A DNA stretch of 64,000 nucleotides from an uncultured Roseobacter sp. GTDB lineage: Bacteria; Pseudomonadota; Alphaproteobacteria; Rhodobacterales; Rhodobacteraceae. The notes below the pieces were generated by a model. The model saw only the letters and a program-made list of their open reading frames with translations, was not told where the DNA came from and did no database searches. Shown one piece after another: positions 46,926 to 55,276 of the stretch. A program made the translations under genes and the position numbers. Where the stretch lies: the NCBI GenBank assembly GCA_947488305.1, contig CANKZM010000003.1:558001-622000 (forward strand), given 5' to 3'. The first letter of the stretch is position 1. Each line of letters opens with the position of its first letter.

Positions 46926-47495
46926 TCAATACAAATCGACCGAGCTGCCCGGCTGCGCCGCAACAACCAGCAGGTCGAAGACATATTGCGCCTGACTGCG
47001 AAATGAAATCACTTGAAGGCAATCCGTATCTGAAAGCCAGATCGCCGCCGGAACCTGTGCCATGCGGGTACGGCGGAACATACCTGACGTGAACACCGCA
47101 GGCGACAAATCCACCGGGCAGAGCTTGGCCAGAACTTCGCGGGCGTGTGGACCACTAATCCGAAACGAAGCTCGGGCGTCCGAGACATCGACTGCCAGCG
47201 CGCGGCTATTGCCCAGAGTTTTTTGCATCTTCTCCAGTACTGCGGAAACATCCGCATAGGGGCAGAGCACCAGCGCCTCATCCGGACTCATCCACGCAAC
47301 ACCGTTCTCGCCCTCAATGCGCGCCCTGCCCGCAGTTGGCATGTCACCGGGGATGGTCACTGTCGCCGCTTTCTGGATTGCGGCGGCTGAGAGATCGCCC
47401 CGCAGGGTGATCATGCCTTGCAGCGGAACTTCGGCAACGCTGGCGATCCCCGCGTTGAAGGTAGCGCCGTTCAGGGCTGTCACAGGATCAGACAT
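46926..47495 (-). CDS. soxG: Sarcosine oxidase gamma subunit (copy 2)
   Basis: The 189-residue SoxG-family protein (start MSDPVTAL, overlapping the soxA2 stop by eight bases) has the fold segments ISGPHAREVLAKLCPVDLSPAVF and MAQVPAAIWLSDTDCLQVISFRSQAQYVFD. The second segment closely follows aminomethyltransferase-related gamma subunits and is better conserved than in copy 1. Last gene of the second sox set. Confidence 0.85.
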   Translation of the reverse strand: MSDPVTALNGATFNAGIASVAEVPLQGMITLRGDLSAAAIQKAATVTIPGDMPTAGRARIEGENGVAWMSPDEALVLCPYADVSAVLEKMQKTLGNSRALAVDVSDARASFRISGPHAREVLAKLCPVDLSPAVFTSGMFRRTRMAQVPAAIWLSDTDCLQVISFRSQAQYVFDLLVVAAQPGSSVDLY

Positions 47496-50400
47496 TCTGC
47501 TTCTCCCCTTCTCTGTCATAGAAGACCGGGTCAACGATACGCGCCTTGAAGGTCGCGCCTTCTGTGCCAGGGAATTCGATCACCTCACCCATCCGGTCTG
47601 GCCCCTCCAGAACCAGCCCCATGGCAATCCCCATATCAAGCGTGGGCGAATAGTAGGTCGAGGTCACCCGACCAATGACGTTTTTCTGACCGTTCGCGTT
47701 CTTACCAGAGCCAATGGCGTAAGCACCGTCAGGGATTACAGCACCAGAAAGGGTCTCAAGGCCCACCAGTTTCCAACGCTTGGGATCGGCCATATGCCTG
47801 CGCTCCTGCGCGCGTTTGCCAAGGAAATCCTCTTTCTTCTTGGAGATCGCCCAGCTCAGCCCCAGATCCTGCGGAATGACAGTGCCGTCGGTTTCATCGC
47901 CGATCATGATGAACCCCTTCTCCGCCCGCATGATGTGCAGGCATTCGGTGCCGTAAGGCATCACGCCGAACTCTTTTCCTGCGTCCATCAACGCTTCCCA
48001 GAAGGCAAGCCCGTGACCGGCATCAACGGCAATCTCGTAGCTCAGTTCTCCAGAAAAGGAGATGCGATAAACACGCGCCTTGAACCCACCGATTTCACCG
48101 TCGGCCCATTCCATGAAACCCAGCGCCTCCTTAGAGACATCCATCCCACCGAGCTTTTCCAGCACCTTGCGTGCGTTGGGCCCGACCACGGCGACCTGCG
48201 CGTATTGCTCGGTTACATTGGCCACATAGACCTGCCAATCCCACCATTCCGTCTGCAGCCATTCCTCCATATGCTGGTGAATGCGCTCCGCCCCGCCGGT
48301 GGTGGTGTGGCAGAGGAAGGTATCCTCGTCTATCCGCGCGACAACGCCGTCATCGATCAAGAAGCCGTTTTCGGAGCACATTAGCCCGTAGCGGCATTTG
48401 CCCGGTTTCAGCGTCGACATCATATTGGTGTACATCATGTCGAGAAACTTCGGCGCGTCCGGTCCCTTGACAATGAGCTTGCCCAAAGTCGAGGCGTCGA
48501 GCAGGCCGAGGTTCTCACGCGTGTTCGACACCTCACGATACACCGCATCTTTCACCCGCTCGCCGTCGCGCACAAAGGCATAGGGCCGCCGCCAGTGGCC
48601 CACCGGCTCCCAATCCGCGCCATGGTCGTCGTGCCAGTCGTGCATGGGCGTACGGCGCAGCGGTTGGAACACGTCACCGCGCGCTTCGCCGCCGATGGCC
48701 CCCATGGAGATCGGCGTGTAGGGCGGCCGGAAAGTGGTTGTGCCCGTTTGTGGGATCGGGCGATCCAACGCATCAGAAAGGATTGCCAGGCCATTGATAT
48801 TGCTCAGCTTACCCTGATCGGTTGCCATCCCCAGCGTCGTATAGCGTTTGGCGTGTTCGACAGACTCAAAACCTTCTTGAGCCGCCAGTTGAATGTCTGA
48901 CACTTTCACATCGTTCTGATAGTCGAGCCAGGCCTTGCTGCGCAGCTCTATTCCGGCGTTGGCTGGCATCAGCCAGACTGGGGCCAGCGGCGCAACCTCT
49001 TCACGCTCTGCCTTTGGGCTTTTGCTCTTGCGGATTGTGTGGCCGATCGCTTTGGCTGCCGTCCGGGCCGCGGCATCTGCATCCTCCAGAATGTCAGCAA
49101 GCTCAAAATTCCCGTTAGCCGCCCCTGCCACCGTCACAAAAGACTGACCGGCGTCGCCAGTTGGTGCGCGTTCTGGATCGGGGCGGAAGCAGGCTTGTTC
49201 AGCATCCCATGTGAGCTTGCCGCCGCAATGCGACCACAAGTGCACCACCGGAGACCAGCCACCCGACATCGCAATCGCCTCGCAGGCGATCTCCTGCACG
49301 ACATCGCCACTTCCGTTTTGCCGACAGACGGACACCCCTTCGACGCGCTTGCCGCCTTTGACCTTCGCGACTGCATGGCCCGGAATCACCGTGATGCCAC
49401 TGTCAGAGGCGCGCCGTGCAAGGGATGAGCCTTCCACATCATCACGCGCATCAAGGATAGCTGGAACACTCTGCCCGGCTTCCAACAATGCTAGAGCCGT
49501 CCGGTAGCCATCATCATTATTGGTGACCACAACGGTGCGTTTTCCCACGGAAACGCCATAGTTCACCGCATAGTCCCGGATGGCGGAGGCCAGCAGAACG
49601 CCGGGCACATCATTGCCCGCAAAGGACAGCGGGCGTTCAATGGCACCTGTCGCAGTGATGACGTGACCTGCCCGAATTCGCCACAACCGATGGCGGGGGC
49701 CGGGGGCGTCCGGCGTGTGATCGCGCAAGTTCTCATAGCCCAAGACATAGCCATGATCGTAGACCCCCGCGCCCATCGTGCGGGTCCGCAGGGTCACGTT
49801 CTCCATCGCACCAAGCTCTGCCACCAGCCCGTCGACATACTCCGTCACCGGTTGGCCATCGACCGCGCCGCCGTCGACCACCGCACGCCCGCCCCAATGG
49901 GCGGTCTGTTCCAGTACCGTGACCCGTGCGCCGCTCTTGGCAGCCGTACGCGCCGCCTGCAGGCCCGCTACACCACCCCCGATGATGAGCAGGTCGCAGA
50001 AGTGGTAAAAGTGCTCGTAACTGTCCCCGTCCGTCTCGGTCGGCGCTTTGCCCAGACCAGCCGATTGGCGGATGAACGGCTCGTAAACGTGTTTCCAGAA
50101 TGCCCGCGGGTACATGAACATCTTGTAGTAGAACCCTGCCGGCAGAAACCGGGCGAGCTTGCTGTTGATCGCCCCGACGTCGAACTCCAGGCTTGGCCAA
50201 TGGTTCTGACTTTCGGCCTTGAGCCCGTCGAAGAGTTCCGTCGTCGTGATGCGTTGGTTGGGCTCAAAACTTGCGCCTTCGCCCATATTGACCAGGCCAT
50301 TCGGCTCCTCAACCCCCGAGGCCACGACACCGCGCGGACGGTGGTACTTGAAGGAGCGCCCCACGAGCAACTGATCGTTGGCCAACAATGCCGAAGCGAG

Positions 50401-50502
50401 CGTATCGCCTGCAAAACCGCTAAATGTGTTCCCGTTGAAACTGAAAGGCACTGGCCGTGCCTTATCGAGCAACCGACCGCCAGAATTCAATCGCGTGCTC
50501 AT
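47488..50502 (-). CDS. soxA: Sarcosine oxidase alpha subunit (copy 2)
   Basis: The 1004-residue protein has the same architecture as copy 1: an N-terminal ferredoxin-like domain (PVPFSFNGNTFSGFAGDTLASALL), an NAD-binding domain (LLIIGGGVAGLQAARTAAKS at about 175) and a C-terminal folate-handling aminomethyltransferase domain. It is about 30 residues longer than copy 1 and clearly diverged from it, so the pair is not a recent duplication. ATG chosen with GGAGG eight bases upstream, overlapping soxD2 by four bases. Confidence 0.93.
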   Translation of the reverse strand: MSTRLNSGGRLLDKARPVPFSFNGNTFSGFAGDTLASALLANDQLLVGRSFKYHRPRGVVASGVEEPNGLVNMGEGASFEPNQRITTTELFDGLKAESQNHWPSLEFDVGAINSKLARFLPAGFYYKMFMYPRAFWKHVYEPFIRQSAGLGKAPTETDGDSYEHFYHFCDLLIIGGGVAGLQAARTAAKSGARVTVLEQTAHWGGRAVVDGGAVDGQPVTEYVDGLVAELGAMENVTLRTRTMGAGVYDHGYVLGYENLRDHTPDAPGPRHRLWRIRAGHVITATGAIERPLSFAGNDVPGVLLASAIRDYAVNYGVSVGKRTVVVTNNDDGYRTALALLEAGQSVPAILDARDDVEGSSLARRASDSGITVIPGHAVAKVKGGKRVEGVSVCRQNGSGDVVQEIACEAIAMSGGWSPVVHLWSHCGGKLTWDAEQACFRPDPERAPTGDAGQSFVTVAGAANGNFELADILEDADAAARTAAKAIGHTIRKSKSPKAEREEVAPLAPVWLMPANAGIELRSKAWLDYQNDVKVSDIQLAAQEGFESVEHAKRYTTLGMATDQGKLSNINGLAILSDALDRPIPQTGTTTFRPPYTPISMGAIGGEARGDVFQPLRRTPMHDWHDDHGADWEPVGHWRRPYAFVRDGERVKDAVYREVSNTRENLGLLDASTLGKLIVKGPDAPKFLDMMYTNMMSTLKPGKCRYGLMCSENGFLIDDGVVARIDEDTFLCHTTTGGAERIHQHMEEWLQTEWWDWQVYVANVTEQYAQVAVVGPNARKVLEKLGGMDVSKEALGFMEWADGEIGGFKARVYRISFSGELSYEIAVDAGHGLAFWEALMDAGKEFGVMPYGTECLHIMRAEKGFIMIGDETDGTVIPQDLGLSWAISKKKEDFLGKRAQERRHMADPKRWKLVGLETLSGAVIPDGAYAIGSGKNANGQKNVIGRVTSTYYSPTLDMGIAMGLVLEGPDRMGEVIEFPGTEGATFKARIVDPVFYDREGEKQNV

Positions 50503-50828
50503 GCCAAATCCCTCCAGGCCCAACCGGGTCGCTTCTTGCTGATCTTCGCCAAAAGGTCCTTTGGCGGTTCATATGTTTGCGCCGGATAGGTCCCAAAGAC
50601 CTCCAGTGTGGTAGTGCAACGGGCCGCATGAAACCACTTGCCGCAGCCGTAAACATGGCGCCAGCGCTCAAAATGAACCCCGCGCGGGTTTTCCCGCATG
50701 AAAAGGTATTCTTCGAAGTTTTCATCCGATGAACCGGGGCCATGGCGTTTCAGATGTGCTTCGCCACCACCATGAAATTCGGTTTCTTCGGCGGTTACAC
50801 CGCAGACTGGACATGTCAGGATCAGCAT
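50499..50828 (-). CDS. soxD: Sarcosine oxidase delta subunit (copy 2)
   Basis: A 109-residue delta subunit with zinc ligands in CPVCGV (residues 6-11), HRHVYGCGKWFHAARC (around 58-72) and a C-terminal tail of about 20 residues absent from copy 1 (DLLAKISKKRPGWAW). It is first in the soxD2-A2-G2 block and separated from soxB2 by a small gene and a terminator. Confidence 0.9.
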   Translation of the reverse strand: MLILTCPVCGVTAEETEFHGGGEAHLKRHGPGSSDENFEEYLFMRENPRGVHFERWRHVYGCGKWFHAARCTTTLEVFGTYPAQTYEPPKDLLAKISKKRPGWAWRDLA

Positions 50829-50854
50829 GGGCAGGCTCCGTGGGGGGAAGACGC

Positions 50855-50886
50855 AAAAGGAGCGTACGTCGCAAGACGTACGCTCC
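50855..50886 (-). terminator. Strong intrinsic terminator between the small gene and soxD2
   Basis: Perfect 12-bp stem GGAGCGTACGTC/GACGTACGCTCC with a four-base loop (50871-50874), followed on the minus strand by TTTT. It would end transcripts of the 60-codon gene and of soxB2 before soxD2. Confidence 0.8.
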
Positions 50887-50912
50887 CTTCCGTTGTGGTC
50901 GTGATGCTGGCT

Positions 50913-51095
50913 TTATTCGACGACAGCAGGTGCCGGATCGGGGCTATCGGTGTCGATAACCGCAGTGCCTGGCTCAACTTCCGAGCCGCCAGCGCCCAGG
51001 AACGCAAGTCCTGCGATAAAAAGGGCGATAAGAAGCAATCCGACGATAATTCCTCTGCCACCGATGCCTTCGTTGTGCTGTGAATAGTCTGACAT
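50913..51095 (-). CDS. Small single-pass membrane protein (60 residues) inside the second sox region
   Basis: MSDYSQHNEGIGGRGIIVGLL... has a polar N-terminus, one strong hydrophobic helix (about residues 14-36) and an acidic proline-rich tail (GTAVIDTDSPDPAPAVVE). AAAGGAGGG lies six bases before the ATG, an excellent ribosome binding site. The longer frame to 51227 is not supported. No family recognised. It sits between soxB2 and soxD2 and ends at a strong terminator. Confidence 0.65.
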   Translation of the reverse strand: MSDYSQHNEGIGGRGIIVGLLLIALFIAGLAFLGAGGSEVEPGTAVIDTDSPDPAPAVVE

Positions 51096-51283
51096 GGTCT
51101 TCCCTCCTTTTCTGAGGGGTCCATGATGACCGCTGTCGCCCCACCAGCAATATAGGCGGAAATCCCCGGTAGATTTCGGCGGCGGGCAGCCTTTGATGCA
51201 GGAAAGTGTCGGCCATGCACCGCGCATTTGGCGCCAAGACCTGAACGCGCTATGATTAGAAGCAACGCAATAGAGGACAACGG

Positions 51284-51463
51284 ATGAGCAAAGAGATGAT
51301 GGCCGTAGTCGGCTTTGGTATCATCGGGGCAATCGCGCTTTTGATGCTGGTGGTGGAACGGCGTGGCGTATCGAAGCGCAAGGCGGCGCGCGGCGGCCGC
51401 GAAGTGGATTTGAGTAGTGTATTCGATCAAACGCGCGAAAACGGTCAGCGGACGGATCCATAA
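51284..51463 (+). CDS. Small membrane-anchored protein (59 residues), opposite strand to sox
   Basis: ATG at 51284 follows GAGGA by six bases. The product begins MSKEMMAVVGFGIIGAIALL, a short N-terminus running straight into one transmembrane helix (about residues 7-25). A basic stretch (ERRGVSKRKAARGGRE) follows, consistent with an N-out/C-in single-pass protein, and the tail contains SSVFDQTREN before TAA. No family recognised. Divergent from the 60-residue gene. Confidence 0.55.
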   Translation: MSKEMMAVVGFGIIGAIALLMLVVERRGVSKRKAARGGREVDLSSVFDQTRENGQRTDP

Positions 51464-51633
51464 ATCCAACTGGTCGAATTTTTTTACGTTTTCAGCGCCT
51501 TGATCCTCGTCACCGTTTTGGCTGTCGCCGCAAACATCTGGGCAACAAGAGGCACCAAACCGTCCCGAGACGATGGACGCACGCACCAAGGGCATCGCGG
51601 GTCCGACACCTGAAATGTCAGCGGTCTCTAGCA

Positions 51634-52878
51634 TCAATGCGCCACCCCGGCGGCGACGGATTCGTCGATGAATCGCCCTTCGCGGAAACGGTCCAAGCCA
51701 AAACCATCCGTCAGCGGTCCGTGCCCTTTATGCATCAGTTCCGCCATTGCCCAGCCAGACCCGGGTGTGGCCTTGAATCCACCCGTCCCCCAGCCGCAAT
51801 TGATAAAGACGTTTTCGACGGGCGTTTTCGACAGAATGGGCGACCTATCCCCCGTCACATCGACGATCCCGCCCCATTGGCGCAACATCTTCAATCGGCT
51901 CACCATCGGGAAGGTTTCGATCAGCGCACGCACGGTTTCCTCGATATGGTGAAACGCACCGCGCTGGGTATAGTTGTTGTATCCGTCCGTCCCGCCACCA
52001 ATGACCATCTCGCCCTTGTCGGACTGGCTCATGTACCCGTGCACCGTGTTGGCCATGACCACGACATCCATACAGGGTTTGATTGGCTCCGAAACCAGCG
52101 CTTGCAGGGCCACGGATTCAATGGGCAGCCGGAAACCGGCCAGCCCCGCCACATGGCCGGAGTTCCCCGCCACCACAATACCCAGCTTGTCGCAATCAAT
52201 CGCGCCCTTGCTGGTATCGACGCCAACGACCTTGCCACCATCACGGCGAATGGCCGTGACTTCGCACTGCTGGATCACATCCATACCCATGTCTGAACAG
52301 GCCCGCGCATAACCCCAGGCCACGGCATCGTGCCGCGCCGTCCCCCCTCGCGCCTGCCAGAGCCCGCCCAACACCGGATAGCGCGGGCCTTTGATGTTGA
52401 TGATCGGCACCAGCTCCTTGACCCGCGTCGGGGTAATGAACTCTGTTTTGACCCCTTGCAGCGCATTCGCATGCGCCGTGCGTTGGTAACCGCGCACTTC
52501 GTGATGTGTCTGGGCCAGCATGATGACGCCGCGCGGGCTGAACATCACGTTATAGTTCAGGTCCTGTGACATGGTCTCGTATAAGCTGCGCGATTTCTCG
52601 TAGAGCGCGGCAGACGGGTCTTGCAGATAGTTCGACCGGATAATCGTCGTATTCCGCCCGGTGTTCCCGCCACCCAGCCAGCCTTTTTCAAGAATGGCCA
52701 CGTTCTTCACGCCAAACCGCTTGCCAAGATAATAGGCCGTCGCCAACCCATGCCCACCAGCCCCGATGATGATGACATCATACTTCGACTTTGGCTCAGG
52801 AGCACGCCAGGCGCGTTCCCATCCGCTATGGAAGCGTGCGGCTTCGCGCGCCACGGCAAAGACTGAATAACGTTTCAT
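51634..52878 (-). CDS. soxB: Sarcosine oxidase beta subunit (copy 2)
   Basis: A 414-residue SoxB-family flavoprotein with the FAD motif IIIGAGGHGLATAYYLG (about residues 36-52) and GGTARHDAVAWGYARAC containing the covalent-flavin histidine. ATG chosen at MKRYSVFAVAREAARF; the frame upstream to 53007 reads into the divergent ccmI control region. Unlike copy 1 it is not contiguous with the other sox subunits: about 800 bases with two small ORFs and a terminator lie before soxD2. Confidence 0.9.
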   Translation of the reverse strand: MKRYSVFAVAREAARFHSGWERAWRAPEPKSKYDVIIIGAGGHGLATAYYLGKRFGVKNVAILEKGWLGGGNTGRNTTIIRSNYLQDPSAALYEKSRSLYETMSQDLNYNVMFSPRGVIMLAQTHHEVRGYQRTAHANALQGVKTEFITPTRVKELVPIINIKGPRYPVLGGLWQARGGTARHDAVAWGYARACSDMGMDVIQQCEVTAIRRDGGKVVGVDTSKGAIDCDKLGIVVAGNSGHVAGLAGFRLPIESVALQALVSEPIKPCMDVVVMANTVHGYMSQSDKGEMVIGGGTDGYNNYTQRGAFHHIEETVRALIETFPMVSRLKMLRQWGGIVDVTGDRSPILSKTPVENVFINCGWGTGGFKATPGSGWAMAELMHKGHGPLTDGFGLDRFREGRFIDESVAAGVAH

Positions 52879-52981
52879 GCGTCGGCCCCCGAGTGATTGG
52901 CGCAATCCGGAATCGCGCCAGGTGATCGCTGTTCCCTTCTGCGTGACTTGCTGCGCAAAGTGGATACCGCTCGCGTCACTT

Positions 52982-53004
52982 TCACGTGGATTTGCGACAC
53001 GTGA
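52982..53004. promoter_or_regulatory. Inverted repeat in the soxB2/ccmI divergent intergenic region
   Basis: TCACGTG (52982-52988) and CACGTGA (52998-53004) form a perfect 7-bp inverted repeat with a nine-base spacer; each arm also contains the palindrome CACGTG. It lies about 105 bases upstream of soxB2 and 80 bases upstream of ccmI. Operator-like, regulator unknown. Confidence 0.4.
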
Positions 53005-53084
53005 CACCTGCGCGCACGGGGGTGTGTCGTTTCGCGCCGATTTGACCCTTTTGCAAAGGCCAAGAGAGGGTTACATGAGGCGGT

Positions 53085-54344
53085 ATGACTGATGGCGATT
53101 ACACGACTTTCTGGCTGATTGCGGTCGCTTTGGCGACTATTGTCACCCTTTTGTTGGCGCTGGCTTTGCGTGCGCCGAGGCGTGCCGATGCGGAACCTGC
53201 AGCGGCCTATGACCTGAGGGTCTATCGCGACCAGCTCAAAGAGGTCGACAAGGACCTGGCGCGCGGCGTCGTCGACGCCGCTGATGCAGACCGCGTGCGT
53301 GCCGAGATATCCCGGCGTATTCTGGCCGCAGATGCGGCGGTACAAGCGGATGCGGTTGAAGCCGACGCGCGTAAAGGCGCGCCTACGATGGTAGGGGTCC
53401 TTCTTTTTGTCCTTTTGGTTGGAGGCAGCATGGGGATGTATTGGACCATCGGGGCACCCGGCTACGGCGATCTGGCATTGACCGATCGTATCGCATTGGC
53501 CGAGGAAGCCCGGGAAAACCGCCCCGGCCAGCGAGAGGCCGAAGATAGCCTGCCAGCCTATGTAGCACCCGAAAACATCAGCCCCGACTACGCTGCCTTG
53601 GTAGAGCGGTTGCGCGAGGCAGTCAGCGTCAGGCCCGATGATCTGCAGGGCAACATTCTGCTGGCACAGAACGAAGCGAATCTTGGCAACTACCGGGCTG
53701 CGGCGCAAGCTCAGGGCAAAATTCTTGAGTTGAAGGGCGAGACCGCAACTTCTGAGGATTTCGTGAATTACGCGGATATGCTGGTCATCGCGGCAGGCGG
53801 CTATGTTTCCCCGGAAGCCGAAGCCGTACTCGGCCAGGCGCTGTCGCGCGACCCTGCCAATGGCACCGCCCGTTATTACATGGGATTGATGCTTGCGCAG
53901 ACCGGCCGGCCCGACACCGGCTTTCGCATCTGGGACCAACTCCTGCGCGAGGGTCCGGCCGACGCGCCTTGGATCGAACCGATACTGGCGCAGATCGAGG
54001 CCTTGGCATTCCGCGCTGGCGTGAATTACCAACTGCCTGACATTGGACCCGGACCCGGACCACAAGGCGGGCCATCCGCGGCTGATATCGAGGCCGCTCA
54101 AGAGATGAGCCCGACGGACCGGCTGGAGATGATCCAGAGCATGGTTCAGGGCCTGTCGGACAGGCTTGCCAACGAAGGAGGCCCCGTCGAAGACTGGGCG
54201 CAATTGATCACCGCTCTAGGCGTTTTAGGGGAAACCGGCGGTGCGCGCGCGGTCTATGAAAACGCCATTCAGGTTTTTGCCGATGACACACGTGCGCTGG
54301 ATCTTTTGCTGCGTGCGGGGCAACGGGCTCAAGTGGCCGAATGA
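53085..54344 (+). CDS. ccmI: Cytochrome c biogenesis protein CcmI
   Basis: CcmI is the apocytochrome c chaperone of the system I cytochrome c maturation pathway in the inner membrane. The 419-residue protein has two transmembrane helices near the N-terminus (about 9-28 and 105-123) with a cytoplasmic leucine-zipper-like segment between (YDLRVYRDQLKEVDKDLARG), then a periplasmic TPR domain (about 170-290). No other ccm genes are in the window. Its stop overlaps ruvX (ATGA). Confidence 0.92.
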   Translation: MTDGDYTTFWLIAVALATIVTLLLALALRAPRRADAEPAAAYDLRVYRDQLKEVDKDLARGVVDAADADRVRAEISRRILAADAAVQADAVEADARKGAPTMVGVLLFVLLVGGSMGMYWTIGAPGYGDLALTDRIALAEEARENRPGQREAEDSLPAYVAPENISPDYAALVERLREAVSVRPDDLQGNILLAQNEANLGNYRAAAQAQGKILELKGETATSEDFVNYADMLVIAAGGYVSPEAEAVLGQALSRDPANGTARYYMGLMLAQTGRPDTGFRIWDQLLREGPADAPWIEPILAQIEALAFRAGVNYQLPDIGPGPGPQGGPSAADIEAAQEMSPTDRLEMIQSMVQGLSDRLANEGGPVEDWAQLITALGVLGETGGARAVYENAIQVFADDTRALDLLLRAGQRAQVAE

Positions 54345-54832
54345 TTTTTGAAGGTGTAGACGAGTTTTTGGCCAACCTTCCGAGCCTGCAAAGCATTGCA
54401 GGGCTTGATCTGGGCACCCAAACGATCGGCGTCGCGGTTAGTGATACTTTCCTGTCTGTTGCGACACCGCTGGAGACCATCAAGCGCAAGAAATTCTCAC
54501 AAGATGCTGCACGGTTGAGCGAGATTCTTCGGGATCGACGCATTGGCGGCTTGGTTTTGGGGCTGCCCAGAAATATGGATGGCAGCGAAGGACCGCGCTG
54601 CCAGTCCACGCGCGCCTTTGCCCGGAACCTCACCAACACCGCCGGGATTCACCTGCCGATCACGTTTTGGGATGAGCGGCTCTCGACCGTTGCCGCTGAA
54701 CGAGCGCTGTTGGAGGCGGATACGTCCAGAAAGCGTCGCGCAGAGGTCATTGACCATGTCGCCGCCGGTTATATCTTGCAAGGAGCGCTGGACCGCATCC
54801 GGATGCTTCGGGCAGAACAGGACAATACATGA
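54341..54832 (+). CDS. ruvX: Holliday junction resolvase-like RuvX/YqgF
   Basis: Member of the YqgF family, involved in 16S rRNA 5'-end maturation and proposed to resolve Holliday junctions. The 163-residue protein has the RNase H-like fold motifs GLDLGTQTIGVAVSD (about 21-35), GLVLGLPRNMDGS (about 69-81) and FWDERLSTVAAER (about 109-121), with conserved aspartates and glutamate. It overlaps ccmI and the DUF1289 gene by four bases each, a tightly coupled operon. Confidence 0.9.
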   Translation: MIFEGVDEFLANLPSLQSIAGLDLGTQTIGVAVSDTFLSVATPLETIKRKKFSQDAARLSEILRDRRIGGLVLGLPRNMDGSEGPRCQSTRAFARNLTNTAGIHLPITFWDERLSTVAAERALLEADTSRKRRAEVIDHVAAGYILQGALDRIRMLRAEQDNT

Positions 54833-55059
54833 GCGACGACATCTGGAAGCGGGCTGAGGTGGAAAGCCCCTGCATCAAGATCTGCGTGATCCACCCCGAA
54901 GCGCGGCTTTGCACCGGTTGCCTGCGCTCCATCGACGAAATCACTGCGTGGTCAAAGATGTCCCACGACGCACGCCGCGTTGTGATGGAAAACCTCCCCT
55001 CCCGTCAAAGCCAAATCACCAAACGTCGTGGTGGCCGTGCCGCACGACTGGCAAAATGA
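54829..55059 (+). CDS. DUF1289 small cysteine-rich protein
   Basis: A 76-residue protein with the DUF1289 signature: SPCIKICVIHPEARLCTGCLRSIDEI, four cysteines (C15, C19, C28, C31) spaced for a zinc or iron-sulfur site, then WSKMSHDARRVVMENLP. Function unknown. Last gene of the ccmI-ruvX operon, overlapping ruvX by four bases. Confidence 0.85.
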   Translation: MSDDIWKRAEVESPCIKICVIHPEARLCTGCLRSIDEITAWSKMSHDARRVVMENLPSRQSQITKRRGGRAARLAK

Positions 55060-55276
55060 CCTTTTTTTGGGTTCCATTTTCGCGCCAATCCCGGAATTAC
55101 CCAACAATTAAAGCTCATCGAGGGACAACCGCTGCACGTTGAGTGTTGGATTCGGAGGGTGTCGGCAATTTTTCACTACGCGCCCAGATTTTGACGTAGT
55201 TTGTTGGCATGCACGATGCAGACCGCTATCAGTTTACTAATGCGTCCCTGCCAGGTCGCAACCAAGGAGAATACCG

